Notes: generated by a model not told the origin, from the letters alone. A stretch of 64,000 bases of DNA from JACPPO01 sp965262505 (GCA_965262505.1 CBDHFM010000030.1:310001-374000), one strand, 5' to 3'; shown: positions 8,253 to 17,385, counted from the first letter of the stretch. Numbers and translations are program-made.

Positions 8253-8514
8253 GCGCACCATGTTCGCCGCGATGAAAGTGTGCCTGATCCATCAGCGCGA
8301 TGTTCGCCCGGTAGATGCGTAAGCCGGTATCCCGATCCGGCTTGAAATCGGGAAGTGTGTTATCTAGCGAGTACAGCCCGACGAGGCGGAAGGGCCAGTC
8401 GTACGCCGCGTTGAGATGTTCGATCAGGTCGTTCTTCTCTTGGCCAGCCTCAACAGGCTCCGGCAGAAAGACCTCCGGTCCAGCCAGGAGCGTCCTGGGT
8501 CGCCGGGCAAACAC
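8253..8514 (-). pseudogene. Nucleoside 2-deoxyribosyltransferase-like gene, C-terminus lost
   Basis: The minus-strand frame from a GTG at 8514 reads TLLAGPEVFLPEPVEAGQEK, later GLYSLDN and RIYRANIALMDQAHFHRG, then enters the IS5 end. The LAGPEVFL start and IYRANxxLM block match nucleoside 2-deoxyribosyltransferases, which move deoxyribose between bases in purine/pyrimidine salvage. The catalytic Glu region and the GTAFE motif that should follow are gone. It starts 26 bp from the divergent yhaO-like gene, so the two may share an upstream region. Family assignment rests on short motifs. Confidence 0.65.
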
Positions 8515-8540
8515 AGTCGTTCGACCCGTGAGGATATGCG

Positions 8541-9815
8541 ATGCGCTTCCGGTTCCTCCACGCCGCCGATCTCCACCTGGACACGCCGTTCACGGGGATG
8601 CGTCGTGTCGATGCCAGCCTCGTCGCCACCCTCCGAGATGCAACGACACGGGCGTTCGACAACCTGGTCAAGGCGGCGCTGGAACACTCCGTCGCGTTCG
8701 TCGTGATTGCCGGTGACATCTATGACGGCCCGGAACGAGGCGTCCGGGCGCAACTGGCCTTCCGGAATGGACTCGACCGGCTCGCGCAAGCGGGCATACC
8801 GAGCTTCGTGGTGCACGGGAATCACGACCCTGTCGAGGACGGGTGGTCGGCGGTACGGAAGTGGCCCGACGGCGTCACGGTGTTTGGCCCAGAGTCGGTC
8901 GCGACCGTTCCGGTAGAGCGTGATGGCCAGACGCTGGCGCTGATTCACGGGATCAGCTACGCGCGGCGCGAGACCAAGGACAATCTCGCGCTTGGCTTTC
9001 GGAGGGACCAAGCGGAATGCTTCCAGGTCGGCGTGCTCCACTGCAATGCAGGTGCGCACGCCGACTATGCGCCCTACAGCCCCTGCTCCGTGGATGACCT
9101 CATGAGCGCCGGACTGGACTATTGGGCGCTCGGCCATGTGCACCTGCGCCAGTTCCTGCACGAGGGCGGCCCGTGGATCGCATACCCGGGAAATCCGCAG
9201 GGTCTCAGCCCGAAGCCATCCGAGCTCGGGGCCAAGGGCGCCCTGCTCGTGGACGTTGACGATGGGCGAGTGGCCAGCGTCGATTTCCTTCCGCTTGATG
9301 TCGTGCGCTTCGATGCGTTCGACCTGGACATCGCCGCGCTCGTCGACGTGGCCGGTCTTATCGATGCCCTTGTCGGGGCGGCTCGCGAACGGGCCGCGAC
9401 GCACGGTGGCCGCACAGCCGTGTTGCGCGTGTCGCTGACAGGCCGCGGAGCGGTCCACCTGGATCTGCGCCGTAGCCACGTCCGCGATCAGGTCCTCGTG
9501 CCAGTCCGGACTGCGCTTGCGTCCGCCACTCTGGCGGTGTGGCTGGATGCGATCGACGACCGCACGAGCCCCGAGCTGGACATCGCGGACCTGCGAGGAC
9601 GGGGCGATTTTGCCGCCGATCTCATTGCAACAGTTGACTCGTTACTTGCGACGTCAGCGGGACGCGCCGATCTGATCGCGTCGTATGTGGACGGCCTGCC
9701 GAGCGGCGACCTCCAGCGGCTCTTGGGCACTGCGGTCGATGCCGCTCCGCCAGATGACGAGATCCGGCGTGCGCTCGCGATCGCACTCGACCGGATGACG
9801 GCGACCGAGTCATGA
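8541..9815 (+). CDS. Metallophosphoesterase of the YhaO/SbcD (Mre11) type
   Basis: 424 residues. The calcineurin-like phosphoesterase motifs are in order: DLH at residues 10-12, GDIYD at 58-62, GNHD at 93-96, VLHCN near 165 and GHVH at 198-201. All metal ligands expected of an Mre11-type nuclease are present. The C-terminal ~190 residues are the capping/partner-binding part. An RBS (GTGAGGAT) precedes the ATG. The stop overlaps the start of the following ATPase gene as ATGA, so the two are translationally coupled and should form a SbcCD-like nuclease/ATPase acting on DNA ends or hairpins. YhaO-type proteins are shorter-hook relatives of SbcD; the exact substrate is unknown. Confidence 0.88.
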   Translation: MRFRFLHAADLHLDTPFTGMRRVDASLVATLRDATTRAFDNLVKAALEHSVAFVVIAGDIYDGPERGVRAQLAFRNGLDRLAQAGIPSFVVHGNHDPVEDGWSAVRKWPDGVTVFGPESVATVPVERDGQTLALIHGISYARRETKDNLALGFRRDQAECFQVGVLHCNAGAHADYAPYSPCSVDDLMSAGLDYWALGHVHLRQFLHEGGPWIAYPGNPQGLSPKPSELGAKGALLVDVDDGRVASVDFLPLDVVRFDAFDLDIAALVDVAGLIDALVGAARERAATHGGRTAVLRVSLTGRGAVHLDLRRSHVRDQVLVPVRTALASATLAVWLDAIDDRTSPELDIADLRGRGDFAADLIATVDSLLATSAGRADLIASYVDGLPSGDLQRLLGTAVDAAPPDDEIRRALAIALDRMTATES

Positions 9816-12800
9816 GGCTCCGCGGCTGGCACGTCGAAGGTTTCGGGGTGCTGCACGACTTCCGGGTCGAGGACCTCGCTGACGGGCTGACGATCATCTA
9901 TGGACCGAACGAGGCGGGCAAGACCTCGCTCCTGGCTTTCATCCGGGGCGTGTTGTTTGGCTATCCGGATCGGCGCCAGAAAGAACGTCAGTACCCGCCG
10001 CTTCGTGGCGGTCGCCATGGGGGCAGGGTGTTTGTCGAGTCGGATGGAGCGACGTGGACTGTGGAGCGGTTCGCCTCGCCGGCGCACCTGTCGATCACGC
10101 AGCCCAATGGAGCGCTCGGAAGCGACGGGGACCTCCGGCGCCTACTGGGCGGTGTGGATGCGGGTCTCTACCGGAACGTGTTCGCGTTCAGCCTTGCCGA
10201 ACTGCAGGAGTTGAAGTCGCTCAAGGTCGAGGGGGTGCGGGAACGCATCTTCGCGGCGGGAGTCGTTGGGGCAGGCCGATCGGCTCGAGCCGCCATCACG
10301 GCGCTGGCTGCGGAGCGAGCGGAGATCGGCAAGAAGCGCGGCGCATGCCTCATCAACGACCTGCGCGAGCGCGTGGACGACCTCGACGAGAAGTTGCAGC
10401 AGGCCAAGAGCCGAGCGACCCGGTACCCGGATCTTCGACGCAACGCGGACGACCGCGATGAGGAACAGCACCGCATCGGTCGGGGCCTTACGACCGCGCG
10501 TCGCGAGATGGCGCACCTCGACGCGCTTCTAGCGGCGTGGCCCGACTGGGACGAACACGCGCACGCGGAGCAGGAACTCCTCGCGCTGGCGAACACGCCG
10601 GATGTCGCACACGATCTCGGGACCCGTCTCGATGCCGCGCTCGCGGCGGCTCAGCTGCAGCGCGAACGGCACGAAGAGCGAACGCAGACCGTCAACAGCC
10701 TGCAGCAGCAGCTGGACGCACTTGTTCCTGACGACCGTCTTGCCGCCGTCTCGACGGACGTCAAACGTCTCACCGCAACGGTTTCGTCTGTGCGCGCACA
10801 ACGGGAGCGTCTCGGTGAGCTTCGGGGCCAGCATGTCAGCTTGAGCCAGCGTGTCGCTGAGGAGGCCCCGCGCCTCGGGGCGGGGTGGACGCCAACGTCT
10901 GTTCGCGCATTCAACGCATCCATCCCAGCGGCGCAGGACATCGCCGACTGGGGGGAGCGGCTGCGCATGGCCGAGCAGACGGCGCGTGACGCCGAGGCGG
11001 AAGCGGCCCGGCGCGCCTTGTCGGCGCAGGAACTCGCCGCCGAGGCGTTGCGCCGCACCCAAGCCTTGGAGGCTGCTCCGTCCCTACCGGATGCACAGGC
11101 CCTCGCCGCGCGCGCCGGCACCGTCCATCGGCTGCGAACGAGCCTGGCACAGCTCGTTGAGCTGCGCGCCGATCTTCGCGCCGCGACCCAGCGGCTGACC
11201 GAGGCCGGGCGCGTGGCAACCGACGCCCTCGGTACGGCGGACGCGAAGGACGCCGAACGAGCGCGGCGCGCTGAGGGCCTGGAGAAGGCTCCACCGTTAC
11301 CGACCCAGGACGACCTTGCGCGCCTGGAGCGCGCCATCCGCGAACTCCGAGCAGGCTTGGCGGAGTTGACCACAGCACGGGCCGACCTTCGCGCCGCGAC
11401 CCAGCGAGCGCAGGACGCCATGCAGCGGGCCAAGGAAGCTGAGAGCACCGCCGCCATGACCGAGGTTGAAGTGGCGCTGCGTGCGAAGGCAGTGGCGGAC
11501 GCTCCCGCTGTTCCAGCCGCAGGCAGCATTGCGGCCAGCGAGCGCACCCTCCGCGACCTTCGACCGCGGCTCGTCGATCTCGTCCTGCTGCGCAGCGATC
11601 TCCGGGGCGCCGAGGGCCGAGTTGCGGAGCGCCTGAGCGCCCCCGAACGGCCTAGCACGCCGATGGACACGGCGACCTCCAGGCGGCTGCTACTCACAAC
11701 CGCGGCCATCTTGTGTCTCCTGGCCGCAGGACTGACGGCTACGTCCCAGGCTGTGGCGGCCGGACTCGCAGGCGTCATCGCCGTCCTCGCCGCGATTCTG
11801 GCGAAGCGCTTGTCCGTCGATGTACAAGCAGCCCGGGACGACAGGGCGGTTGGAATTGCGGATGCAGAACGACGCGCTCAGGAGCTGGCTGCCCAGATCG
11901 AGGCCCTCACAGCCGCTGTACTTCCGCTGGCCGCGCGACTCGACTTCAGTGTGCTGCCGGACCTGGTGGCCGTCGACGCCAAGGCAGATGACATCGCCGG
12001 GCAATTGCGCGCCAGACAGCATCGGGACCGCGATGTCGAGGCCGTCGAGCGGCTCCGCGAAGACGCGAAGCGCGCGCACCAGGTCGCCCAACGGCTGAGG
12101 ACCAATGCCACCGCCCTGAGAGCGGAAGCCGATAACATCGTCTCCTCACGCGTGCAACATCTCGAGGCCACCAATCTCACCACTGCAACGGTGTTGGCGT
12201 TCGCCGAGTTACCGACCATCGCCGCGCTTGAGGAGAAGGCGACCGAAATCAGGGATCTCGTCGAGCAGCGGCGTGAGCGCGATCGCGAAGAGTCAGCTGT
12301 CCAGGCACTCACACAGGAGGCTACGGACGCGCGCAACGTGGCGAATCGCCTCAGCGCAGAGTTCGCCGAGTTGGAGAAACTCGTCGAGCTGGACCAAGCC
12401 GCTCGGGTGGGTGTCGCCGAGGAGTCCGCGCTGGCTCTTGCCGTGTCGCTCGAGTTCGCGGCGATCCCCGAACCAGACGAACTCGAGGTGAAGGCGCAGC
12501 AGCTCGACAACCAAATCCGGGCGAGACAGGAGCGCGACCGCGAGGCGACCGAGGTCGAACAGCTGCGACTCCGTGCAGAAACGGCGAGAGGCGTGGCCTC
12601 CAACGCGTCAGCCGTGGTGGACCACGCCCAGCGCGCCCGCGACGAGACGCGCGCGGGCTGGTCGGCGTGGAAGGTCGCGAACGGATGCCCCGAGTCGCTG
12701 CGTCCAGACACGGCACAACAGTTCTTTGCGTCTGTGGAGCGGCTACGAGAGCGCGTCGCGCAGCTCGACAGCATGGATGCGGACATGGCCAGAATTGCGG

Positions 12801-13897
12801 ACGAGCTCCACGTGTTCTCGCAGGTTGTTCATGACCTGGCCAAGCGGGTGGGCGCGGCTCCTGGCTCCGACACCCAGCTCGCCGAGGACACGCTCGAGAG
12901 CCTCCGCGATCGGATCGAAGCTGACGCGACGCTTCGAGTTGAACAGGCCCGGTTTGGTCGTGAACGTGAGCAGGCCAGCACCGCGCTTGCGAGAAGCGAG
13001 CGCACCGTTCGCGCCGCGAACGACGTGGTGGCGTCACTTTTCGCCGAGGCAGAGGCGGTCGACGAGCGCGACTGCCGGGTGCGAATGGAAACGTCTCGAC
13101 AACGCGCGACACTCGAGAAGACGATTCGCGATGCCGAGCACCGGTTACGCGGGCGTCTCGGCGTCGGCACGCAGGCCGACGCGATTCGCGCCGAACTCGC
13201 CAGTGGCGACCTTCAGGGCTGGGAGGCCCGCAAGCAGGAGTGCAAGGGCGTGCTGGCACGCTCGCAGCCAGCGCACGAGGACGCCCTCCGTCGACACCAG
13301 ACGGCGCTGGAGGCCTTGTCCGCACTCGAGCGCGAGTCGGATGTCGTGACGCTCGCCACCGATCGAGAAGGCGTCATCGGTGAGATTCGTGAGGCGCTTG
13401 TGGAGTGGCGGCGTCTGGCGATCGCGCAGGCCCTCATGCAGGACACGCTCCGCCGCTACGAGCTCGAACGACAGCCGGCGGTGCTCACCCGCACCGGGGC
13501 GAGCTTCTCGCGCATCGCTGAAGGTCGTTACACGCAGCTCGTGACGCGCGAGAATGGCATCGATGTCCTCGGCGCCGACGGGAGCCGGCTCGACGCCGCG
13601 TTACTGAGCCGGGGCACAGCGGAGCAACTCTATCTGTGCCTCCGTCTCGCGCTTGCCGCAGAGTTCGGCCGACTGGCCGTGCCGTTGCCTCTCGTGATGG
13701 ACGACGTACTCGTGAACTTCGACCCAAAGCGGGCACGGCTTTCGGCGCAAGTGCTGCTCGACGCGACGCCCGAGCACCAGATGCTGTTGTTCACATGCCA
13801 TCCGGAGACCGTTGATGTGTTCGTCGCCCTCGAACCGAACGTGAGGGTCATCACCATCGACCGTCAGATGCCCGGTGCATCGTCTCCAGCCCACTAG
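9812..13897 (+). CDS. Large YhaN/SbcC-like AAA ATPase with a central membrane hairpin
   Basis: 1,361 residues. The N-terminal Rad50-like lobe has Walker A GPNEAGKT at 31-38. The C-terminal lobe has the ABC signature-like LLSRGTAEQLYL near 1260, Walker B LPLVMDDVLVNFD near 1292-1304 and a CHPET switch. Between them is a long coiled coil. Instead of a zinc hook the apex holds two hydrophobic segments (about 624-643 and 648-667), predicted to be a membrane hairpin. The ascending arm has 71-residue repeats starting near 419, 490 and 561. The descending arm has 85-residue repeats anchored near 715, 800 and 885. With the upstream phosphoesterase it should form a membrane-tethered SbcCD-type complex. 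The stop codon TAG is provided by the CTAG of the adjoining IS630 end, so the last residues may have been altered. Confidence 0.88.
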   Translation: MRLRGWHVEGFGVLHDFRVEDLADGLTIIYGPNEAGKTSLLAFIRGVLFGYPDRRQKERQYPPLRGGRHGGRVFVESDGATWTVERFASPAHLSITQPNGALGSDGDLRRLLGGVDAGLYRNVFAFSLAELQELKSLKVEGVRERIFAAGVVGAGRSARAAITALAAERAEIGKKRGACLINDLRERVDDLDEKLQQAKSRATRYPDLRRNADDRDEEQHRIGRGLTTARREMAHLDALLAAWPDWDEHAHAEQELLALANTPDVAHDLGTRLDAALAAAQLQRERHEERTQTVNSLQQQLDALVPDDRLAAVSTDVKRLTATVSSVRAQRERLGELRGQHVSLSQRVAEEAPRLGAGWTPTSVRAFNASIPAAQDIADWGERLRMAEQTARDAEAEAARRALSAQELAAEALRRTQALEAAPSLPDAQALAARAGTVHRLRTSLAQLVELRADLRAATQRLTEAGRVATDALGTADAKDAERARRAEGLEKAPPLPTQDDLARLERAIRELRAGLAELTTARADLRAATQRAQDAMQRAKEAESTAAMTEVEVALRAKAVADAPAVPAAGSIAASERTLRDLRPRLVDLVLLRSDLRGAEGRVAERLSAPERPSTPMDTATSRRLLLTTAAILCLLAAGLTATSQAVAAGLAGVIAVLAAILAKRLSVDVQAARDDRAVGIADAERRAQELAAQIEALTAAVLPLAARLDFSVLPDLVAVDAKADDIAGQLRARQHRDRDVEAVERLREDAKRAHQVAQRLRTNATALRAEADNIVSSRVQHLEATNLTTATVLAFAELPTIAALEEKATEIRDLVEQRRERDREESAVQALTQEATDARNVANRLSAEFAELEKLVELDQAARVGVAEESALALAVSLEFAAIPEPDELEVKAQQLDNQIRARQERDREATEVEQLRLRAETARGVASNASAVVDHAQRARDETRAGWSAWKVANGCPESLRPDTAQQFFASVERLRERVAQLDSMDADMARIADELHVFSQVVHDLAKRVGAAPGSDTQLAEDTLESLRDRIEADATLRVEQARFGREREQASTALARSERTVRAANDVVASLFAEAEAVDERDCRVRMETSRQRATLEKTIRDAEHRLRGRLGVGTQADAIRAELASGDLQGWEARKQECKGVLARSQPAHEDALRRHQTALEALSALERESDVVTLATDREGVIGEIREALVEWRRLAIAQALMQDTLRRYELERQPAVLTRTGASFSRIAEGRYTQLVTRENGIDVLGADGSRLDAALLSRGTAEQLYLCLRLALAAEFGRLAVPLPLVMDDVLVNFDPKRARLSAQVLLDATPEHQMLLFTCHPETVDVFVALEPNVRVITIDRQMPGASSPAH

Positions 13898-14208
13898 TAC
13901 CTTGCCGCAGTGGTTTTGATCGGTTGCAACGAGGGTAGTTCCTCTGCCGACAACAACAGCTTGATCGTCCGGGGTTGGCGTGGAACCCGACTGATCAGAC
14001 CGCGCCGCTCAAGCTCGACGATCATGTGGTGGACGGCCGGGGGCGTGACCTGAAAGAACCGTTGAAAGTCCGCTTCGGCCGGTGGCGTTCGGTGAAGGAG
14101 CGTGTACGTGTAGAGGAAGGCTAGGTACTGGCCCTGCTTCTGGGTGAATCTCGGTGATGAACGGCTGGACACGGGATCGGGAAGGTGATCCAAGATGTCC
14201 ATGCACAT
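13894..14208 (-). CDS. Small winged-helix protein carried in the IS630 element
   Basis: 104 residues (MCMDILDHLPD...). The central part FTQKQGQYLAFLYTYTLLHR followed by AEADFQRFFQVTPPAVHHMI and LERRGLISRVPRQPRTIKLL reads like the winged helix of LexA/MarR-type repressors. There is no LexA protease domain. It diverges from the transposase gene and the two 5' ends overlap by 14 bp. A protein made from it could bind the shared control region and repress transposition; that is inference. The stop codon comes from the element's terminal CTAG. The start could also be the Met two codons later. Confidence 0.65.
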   Translation of the reverse strand: MCMDILDHLPDPVSSRSSPRFTQKQGQYLAFLYTYTLLHRTPPAEADFQRFFQVTPPAVHHMIVELERRGLISRVPRQPRTIKLLLSAEELPSLQPIKTTAARY

Positions 14209-15334
14209 ACGCTATCGCATCACGCTGACCTACGATGAACAGCAACAGCTTCAGGCGCTTGTGAGCGGCGGCCAGGGGGCGGTTCGCAAGATCAAGCGGG
14301 CGCAGATTCTCCTCGCCGCGGACGCCACATCCACCGACGAGATGATCGCGCTCAACGTTGGTGTCGGCACGTCGACCGTGTACCGGACCAAGCAACGCTT
14401 CGTCGAGGAAGGACTGGACCGAGCGCTCCGCGAAGTGCCCCGTCCCGGCGCGCCGCGCAAGCTCGGCGCCAGCGATGAAGCCCTCCTGGTCGCGGTCGCT
14501 TGCTCACATCCACCCTCCGGGCGTGCGCGATGGACACTGGATCTCCTGGCCCGCGAGATGGTGCGACTCACCTCGCACGAGGCCCTGTCGGGCGACACGG
14601 TGGGTCGCCGGCTTGCCGAGATGGCGCTGAAGCCGTGGCAGGAGAAGATGTGGTGCATTCCGACGGTCAACGCCGAGTACGTGGCGCGAATGGAAGACGT
14701 CCTCGATCTCTACGCCGAGCCGCCGGATCCGCGGCGACCGGTCGTCGGCTTCGATGAAACACCCCGGCAACTGATCGGCGAAGCGCGTGTCCCGATTCGG
14801 GCCAAGCCCGGGAAGCCCAGACGAGTCGACTACGAGTACGTGCGCAACGGCACGGCGAATGTCTTCATGTTCGTAGACGTGAATCGCCCCTGGCGACATG
14901 CCAAGGTCACCGACCAACGCACGTGCGTCGACTTCGCAGAGTGCATGCGCGATCTCGTCGATGAGCACTACCCGGAGGCCGAACGGATCCGTGTGGTGCT
15001 CGACAATCTTTCGGCACATTCAGCGGCAGCGCTCTACCACGCCTTCGATCCCGCCGAGGCACGACGGATTCTCCGTCGGCTCGAGTTTCACTTCACGCCG
15101 AAACACGCCAGCTGGCTCAACATGGTCGAGATCGAAATCGGCGTGATGGTCAAGCAGTGCCTCGATCGTCGGATCCCTGCCAAGGCGATCCTCATCAAGG
15201 AGATCGCGGCATGGGAGCAACGGCGCAATGACGAGAAGGCGCGCATCCACTGGATGTTTACAGTCGACCGTGCTCGCGAAAAGCTCGGCCGTGTGTATCC
15301 GCAACCCGCTGGTCGGGCCAAAGCCGCCGCGTGA
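14195..15334 (+). CDS. IS630-family DDE transposase
   Basis: 379 residues, one intact frame from MSMHIRYRITLTYDEQ. The N-terminus has a helix-turn-helix (ALNVGVGTSTVYRTKQRF) and a second DNA-binding domain (DTVGRRLAEMALKPWQEKMW). The catalytic core shows VVGFDETPRQL with the first Asp, RIRVVLDNLSAHSA with the second, and HASWLNMVEIEIGVM with the final Glu. It looks functional and is a different lineage from the two-frame IS630 copies at 4.4 and 43.7 kb. It is the likely source of activity for the MITE at 2341. Confidence 0.9.
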   Translation: MSMHIRYRITLTYDEQQQLQALVSGGQGAVRKIKRAQILLAADATSTDEMIALNVGVGTSTVYRTKQRFVEEGLDRALREVPRPGAPRKLGASDEALLVAVACSHPPSGRARWTLDLLAREMVRLTSHEALSGDTVGRRLAEMALKPWQEKMWCIPTVNAEYVARMEDVLDLYAEPPDPRRPVVGFDETPRQLIGEARVPIRAKPGKPRRVDYEYVRNGTANVFMFVDVNRPWRHAKVTDQRTCVDFAECMRDLVDEHYPEAERIRVVLDNLSAHSAAALYHAFDPAEARRILRRLEFHFTPKHASWLNMVEIEIGVMVKQCLDRRIPAKAILIKEIAAWEQRRNDEKARIHWMFTVDRAREKLGRVYPQPAGRAKAAA

Positions 15335-15412
15335 ACCGGTCAGATCCACTGCGGCGAGGTACTAGCACTGGAAGGCGCGTTCGAGCCACCGGGCTCTCCG
15401 GCGGCAGGGCAC

Positions 15413-17218
15413 ATGGGAGTCGTTCAACCTCCGTGGCGGCGGGCGCTGCCTGTCGTTGTCGCCCTTCTGGCCGGTGTCCTCGTCACGGGTCTTGCGTGGT
15501 GGAGCCTCGCGCCGAGGGCCACATCGCGAGCGGTCAGTCGGTTCGACTACGATGTCCCTGCCCTGCCGCAGTTGAGGCAACTCGGATGGGATGTTGTGGC
15601 GCTCGCTCCGGATGGAAGCGCGTTCGTGTACAACACAACCGATGGGCTGCTGTTGCGCGCACAAAATGCACTGGAGGCGCGCGTGATTCCCGGGTCTGAA
15701 GAGGACTTAGCGAATCCGTTCTTCTCGCCTGACGGACGGTCGATCGCATTTTGGTCGGAAGTCGACCAACAGCTGAAGCGAATCGCCGTTACAGGCGGTG
15801 TGCCAGTGGTCATTGCGGACGTTCCTTCGCGTCTCTTCGGAGCGAGCTGGGAGTCCGAGGGCACCATACTGTTTGGCCAACCCGACGGCATCTGGCGGGT
15901 CTCGGCCGGCGGCGGCCGGCCGGAGCTCGCCATTGCCGCAGAGGACCAAGAAACACTGTACGGTCCTCAGCTCCTCCCTGGCGGGGATCTTGTCCTGTTC
16001 AGCGTGACGAGGGTTGCCGGAAACACGCGGTGGGATGAGGCGCAGATCGTCGTGCAGTCACTCTCATCCGGCATACGAACGGTGGTGATCGAAGGGGGAA
16101 GCGATGCGCGCTACCTGCCAACGAGCCACCTGACCTATGCGCTGGGGGACGCATTGCTCGCCGTAGCCTTTGACGTCGAGGCCCTGACGGTTATCGGTGG
16201 GGCGCTGCCGGTCGCACTGGGCCTTCAACGAGCCACTTCCCTGGCTGACAGACCGGGTTCGGCGAATTACGGGGTGTCGCGTGACGGAACGCTCGTCTAT
16301 CTTTTTGGTAGCGGGAGACCAACACGCACGCTCGCGTGGGTGGACCGCCAAGGGCGCCAGGAAGTACTTCCTGTTGAGCCGAGTGACTACAACAGTGCTC
16401 GGATTTCGCCAGACGGCACACGTGCCGTGCTCGATGATCGTGATGTGGACAGGGGTCTGTGGGTCTGGGATTTCGCGAGGCAGACCCGTACTCGCCTGAC
16501 AGTGCGAGACGCGGGCGGCGATGTTCCGGTGTGGACCCCAGATAGCTCCCGCATCGCGTACGACAACAATGTCGGAGGAATCGACTGGAAAGCGGCTAAC
16601 AACACCGGCCCTGTGGAGCAGCTTCCTGAGACACCGCGGGGAGAACCGGATCCGTACTTCTTCACGCCGGATGGCAGGGCGTTGGTCTTCAAGGATCAGG
16701 GGGATCCGGAGACTCTGCAGAACATCGCCATGATTTCGCTTGACGAAGGTTCTCAGGCGACCTTGCTGTTAAACGAGCCGTTCAATGAGCGGAATGCTGA
16801 ATTGTCGCCCAATGGACGCTGGATGGCGTACGACTCGGATGAGTCGGGGCAGTATGAGATCTACGTGCGGCCGTTTCCCAACGTGGACGACGACTTGATG
16901 CAGGTGTCGAGCGGCGGTGGAGTCCTGCCACTGTGGTCGCGGGATGGGCGTGAGCTCTTTTATGTTAAAGACGGGAGTTTGCCGGCGCTAATGACGACGC
17001 CAGTCGATTCAGAAGGACCGGCACTCACGCTCGGCGCCCCGACTCGCATCATTGACTGGCCCTATCGGATCGGAGGCCTTCGTGGCTACGACGTGTCCCC
17101 GGACGGCGCGCGCTTTCTTGTGCTCGTGAACGTCGGACCTGACGAAACCTCGGGGCTACAGCTCATCGTCGTCCAGAACTGGTTCGAGGAACTGCGGCGG
17201 CTGGTGCCGGTGAACTGA
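15413..17218 (+). CDS. PD40 beta-propeller part of a Ser/Thr-kinase-type receptor; kinase domain lost
   Basis: 601 residues from the ATG. A single membrane segment (ALPVVVALLAGVLVTGLAWW) is followed by about 550 residues of TolB/PD40 propeller blades (NPFFSPDGRSIAFWSE, ISPDGTRAVLDDRD, LSPNGRWMAYDSDESG, VSPDGARFLVLVNV). In soil bacteria this exact layout is the C-terminal half of membrane Ser/Thr protein kinases. The frame stays open upstream through ALEGAFEPPGSPAAGH, a kinase-tail linker, to the IS630 end at 15365. The kinase domain itself is absent. The remainder would be a membrane-anchored propeller without signalling activity; expression from the internal ATG is possible but unproven. Confidence 0.82.
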   Translation: MGVVQPPWRRALPVVVALLAGVLVTGLAWWSLAPRATSRAVSRFDYDVPALPQLRQLGWDVVALAPDGSAFVYNTTDGLLLRAQNALEARVIPGSEEDLANPFFSPDGRSIAFWSEVDQQLKRIAVTGGVPVVIADVPSRLFGASWESEGTILFGQPDGIWRVSAGGGRPELAIAAEDQETLYGPQLLPGGDLVLFSVTRVAGNTRWDEAQIVVQSLSSGIRTVVIEGGSDARYLPTSHLTYALGDALLAVAFDVEALTVIGGALPVALGLQRATSLADRPGSANYGVSRDGTLVYLFGSGRPTRTLAWVDRQGRQEVLPVEPSDYNSARISPDGTRAVLDDRDVDRGLWVWDFARQTRTRLTVRDAGGDVPVWTPDSSRIAYDNNVGGIDWKAANNTGPVEQLPETPRGEPDPYFFTPDGRALVFKDQGDPETLQNIAMISLDEGSQATLLLNEPFNERNAELSPNGRWMAYDSDESGQYEIYVRPFPNVDDDLMQVSSGGGVLPLWSRDGRELFYVKDGSLPALMTTPVDSEGPALTLGAPTRIIDWPYRIGGLRGYDVSPDGARFLVLVNVGPDETSGLQLIVVQNWFEELRRLVPVN

Positions 17219-17287
17219 CCTCGCCTGAGCGCGCAGGCAACGCCGTCATGTGACTCCGAAAAACCCATGGGCCCGCCTTTGATCCTC

Positions 17288-17313
17288 GCCGTTTCTGAAG
17301 AACGGCTTTTTCT
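17288..17313 (+). terminator. Rho-independent terminator
   Basis: GCCGTT, a 7-nt loop and AACGGC are followed by TTTTTCT. It lies 70 bp after the propeller gene and before the convergent rsmA. Confidence 0.75.
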
Positions 17314-17385
17314 CCGCACATGACGCCGCTGCCTGCTGGATGCGGCGTAGTGTCGGGCTGTCCGCGGTCAGGACCCGCCTGGAGG

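Larger units (their letters stand above)
13894..15365 (+). mobile_element. IS630-family element with accessory gene (1,472 bp)
   Basis: The ends are CTAGTACCTTGCCGCAGTGG and CCACTGCGGCGAGGTACTAG, imperfect inverted repeats of about 30 bp flanked by or ending in CTAG. Inside are a one-frame DDE transposase on the plus strand and a small divergent gene on the minus strand. The flanks are the 3' end of the yhaN-like gene and the middle of a kinase-type gene. Because these two flanks were not one gene, a rearrangement accompanied or followed insertion. A MITE with the same ends lies at 2341. Confidence 0.9.
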
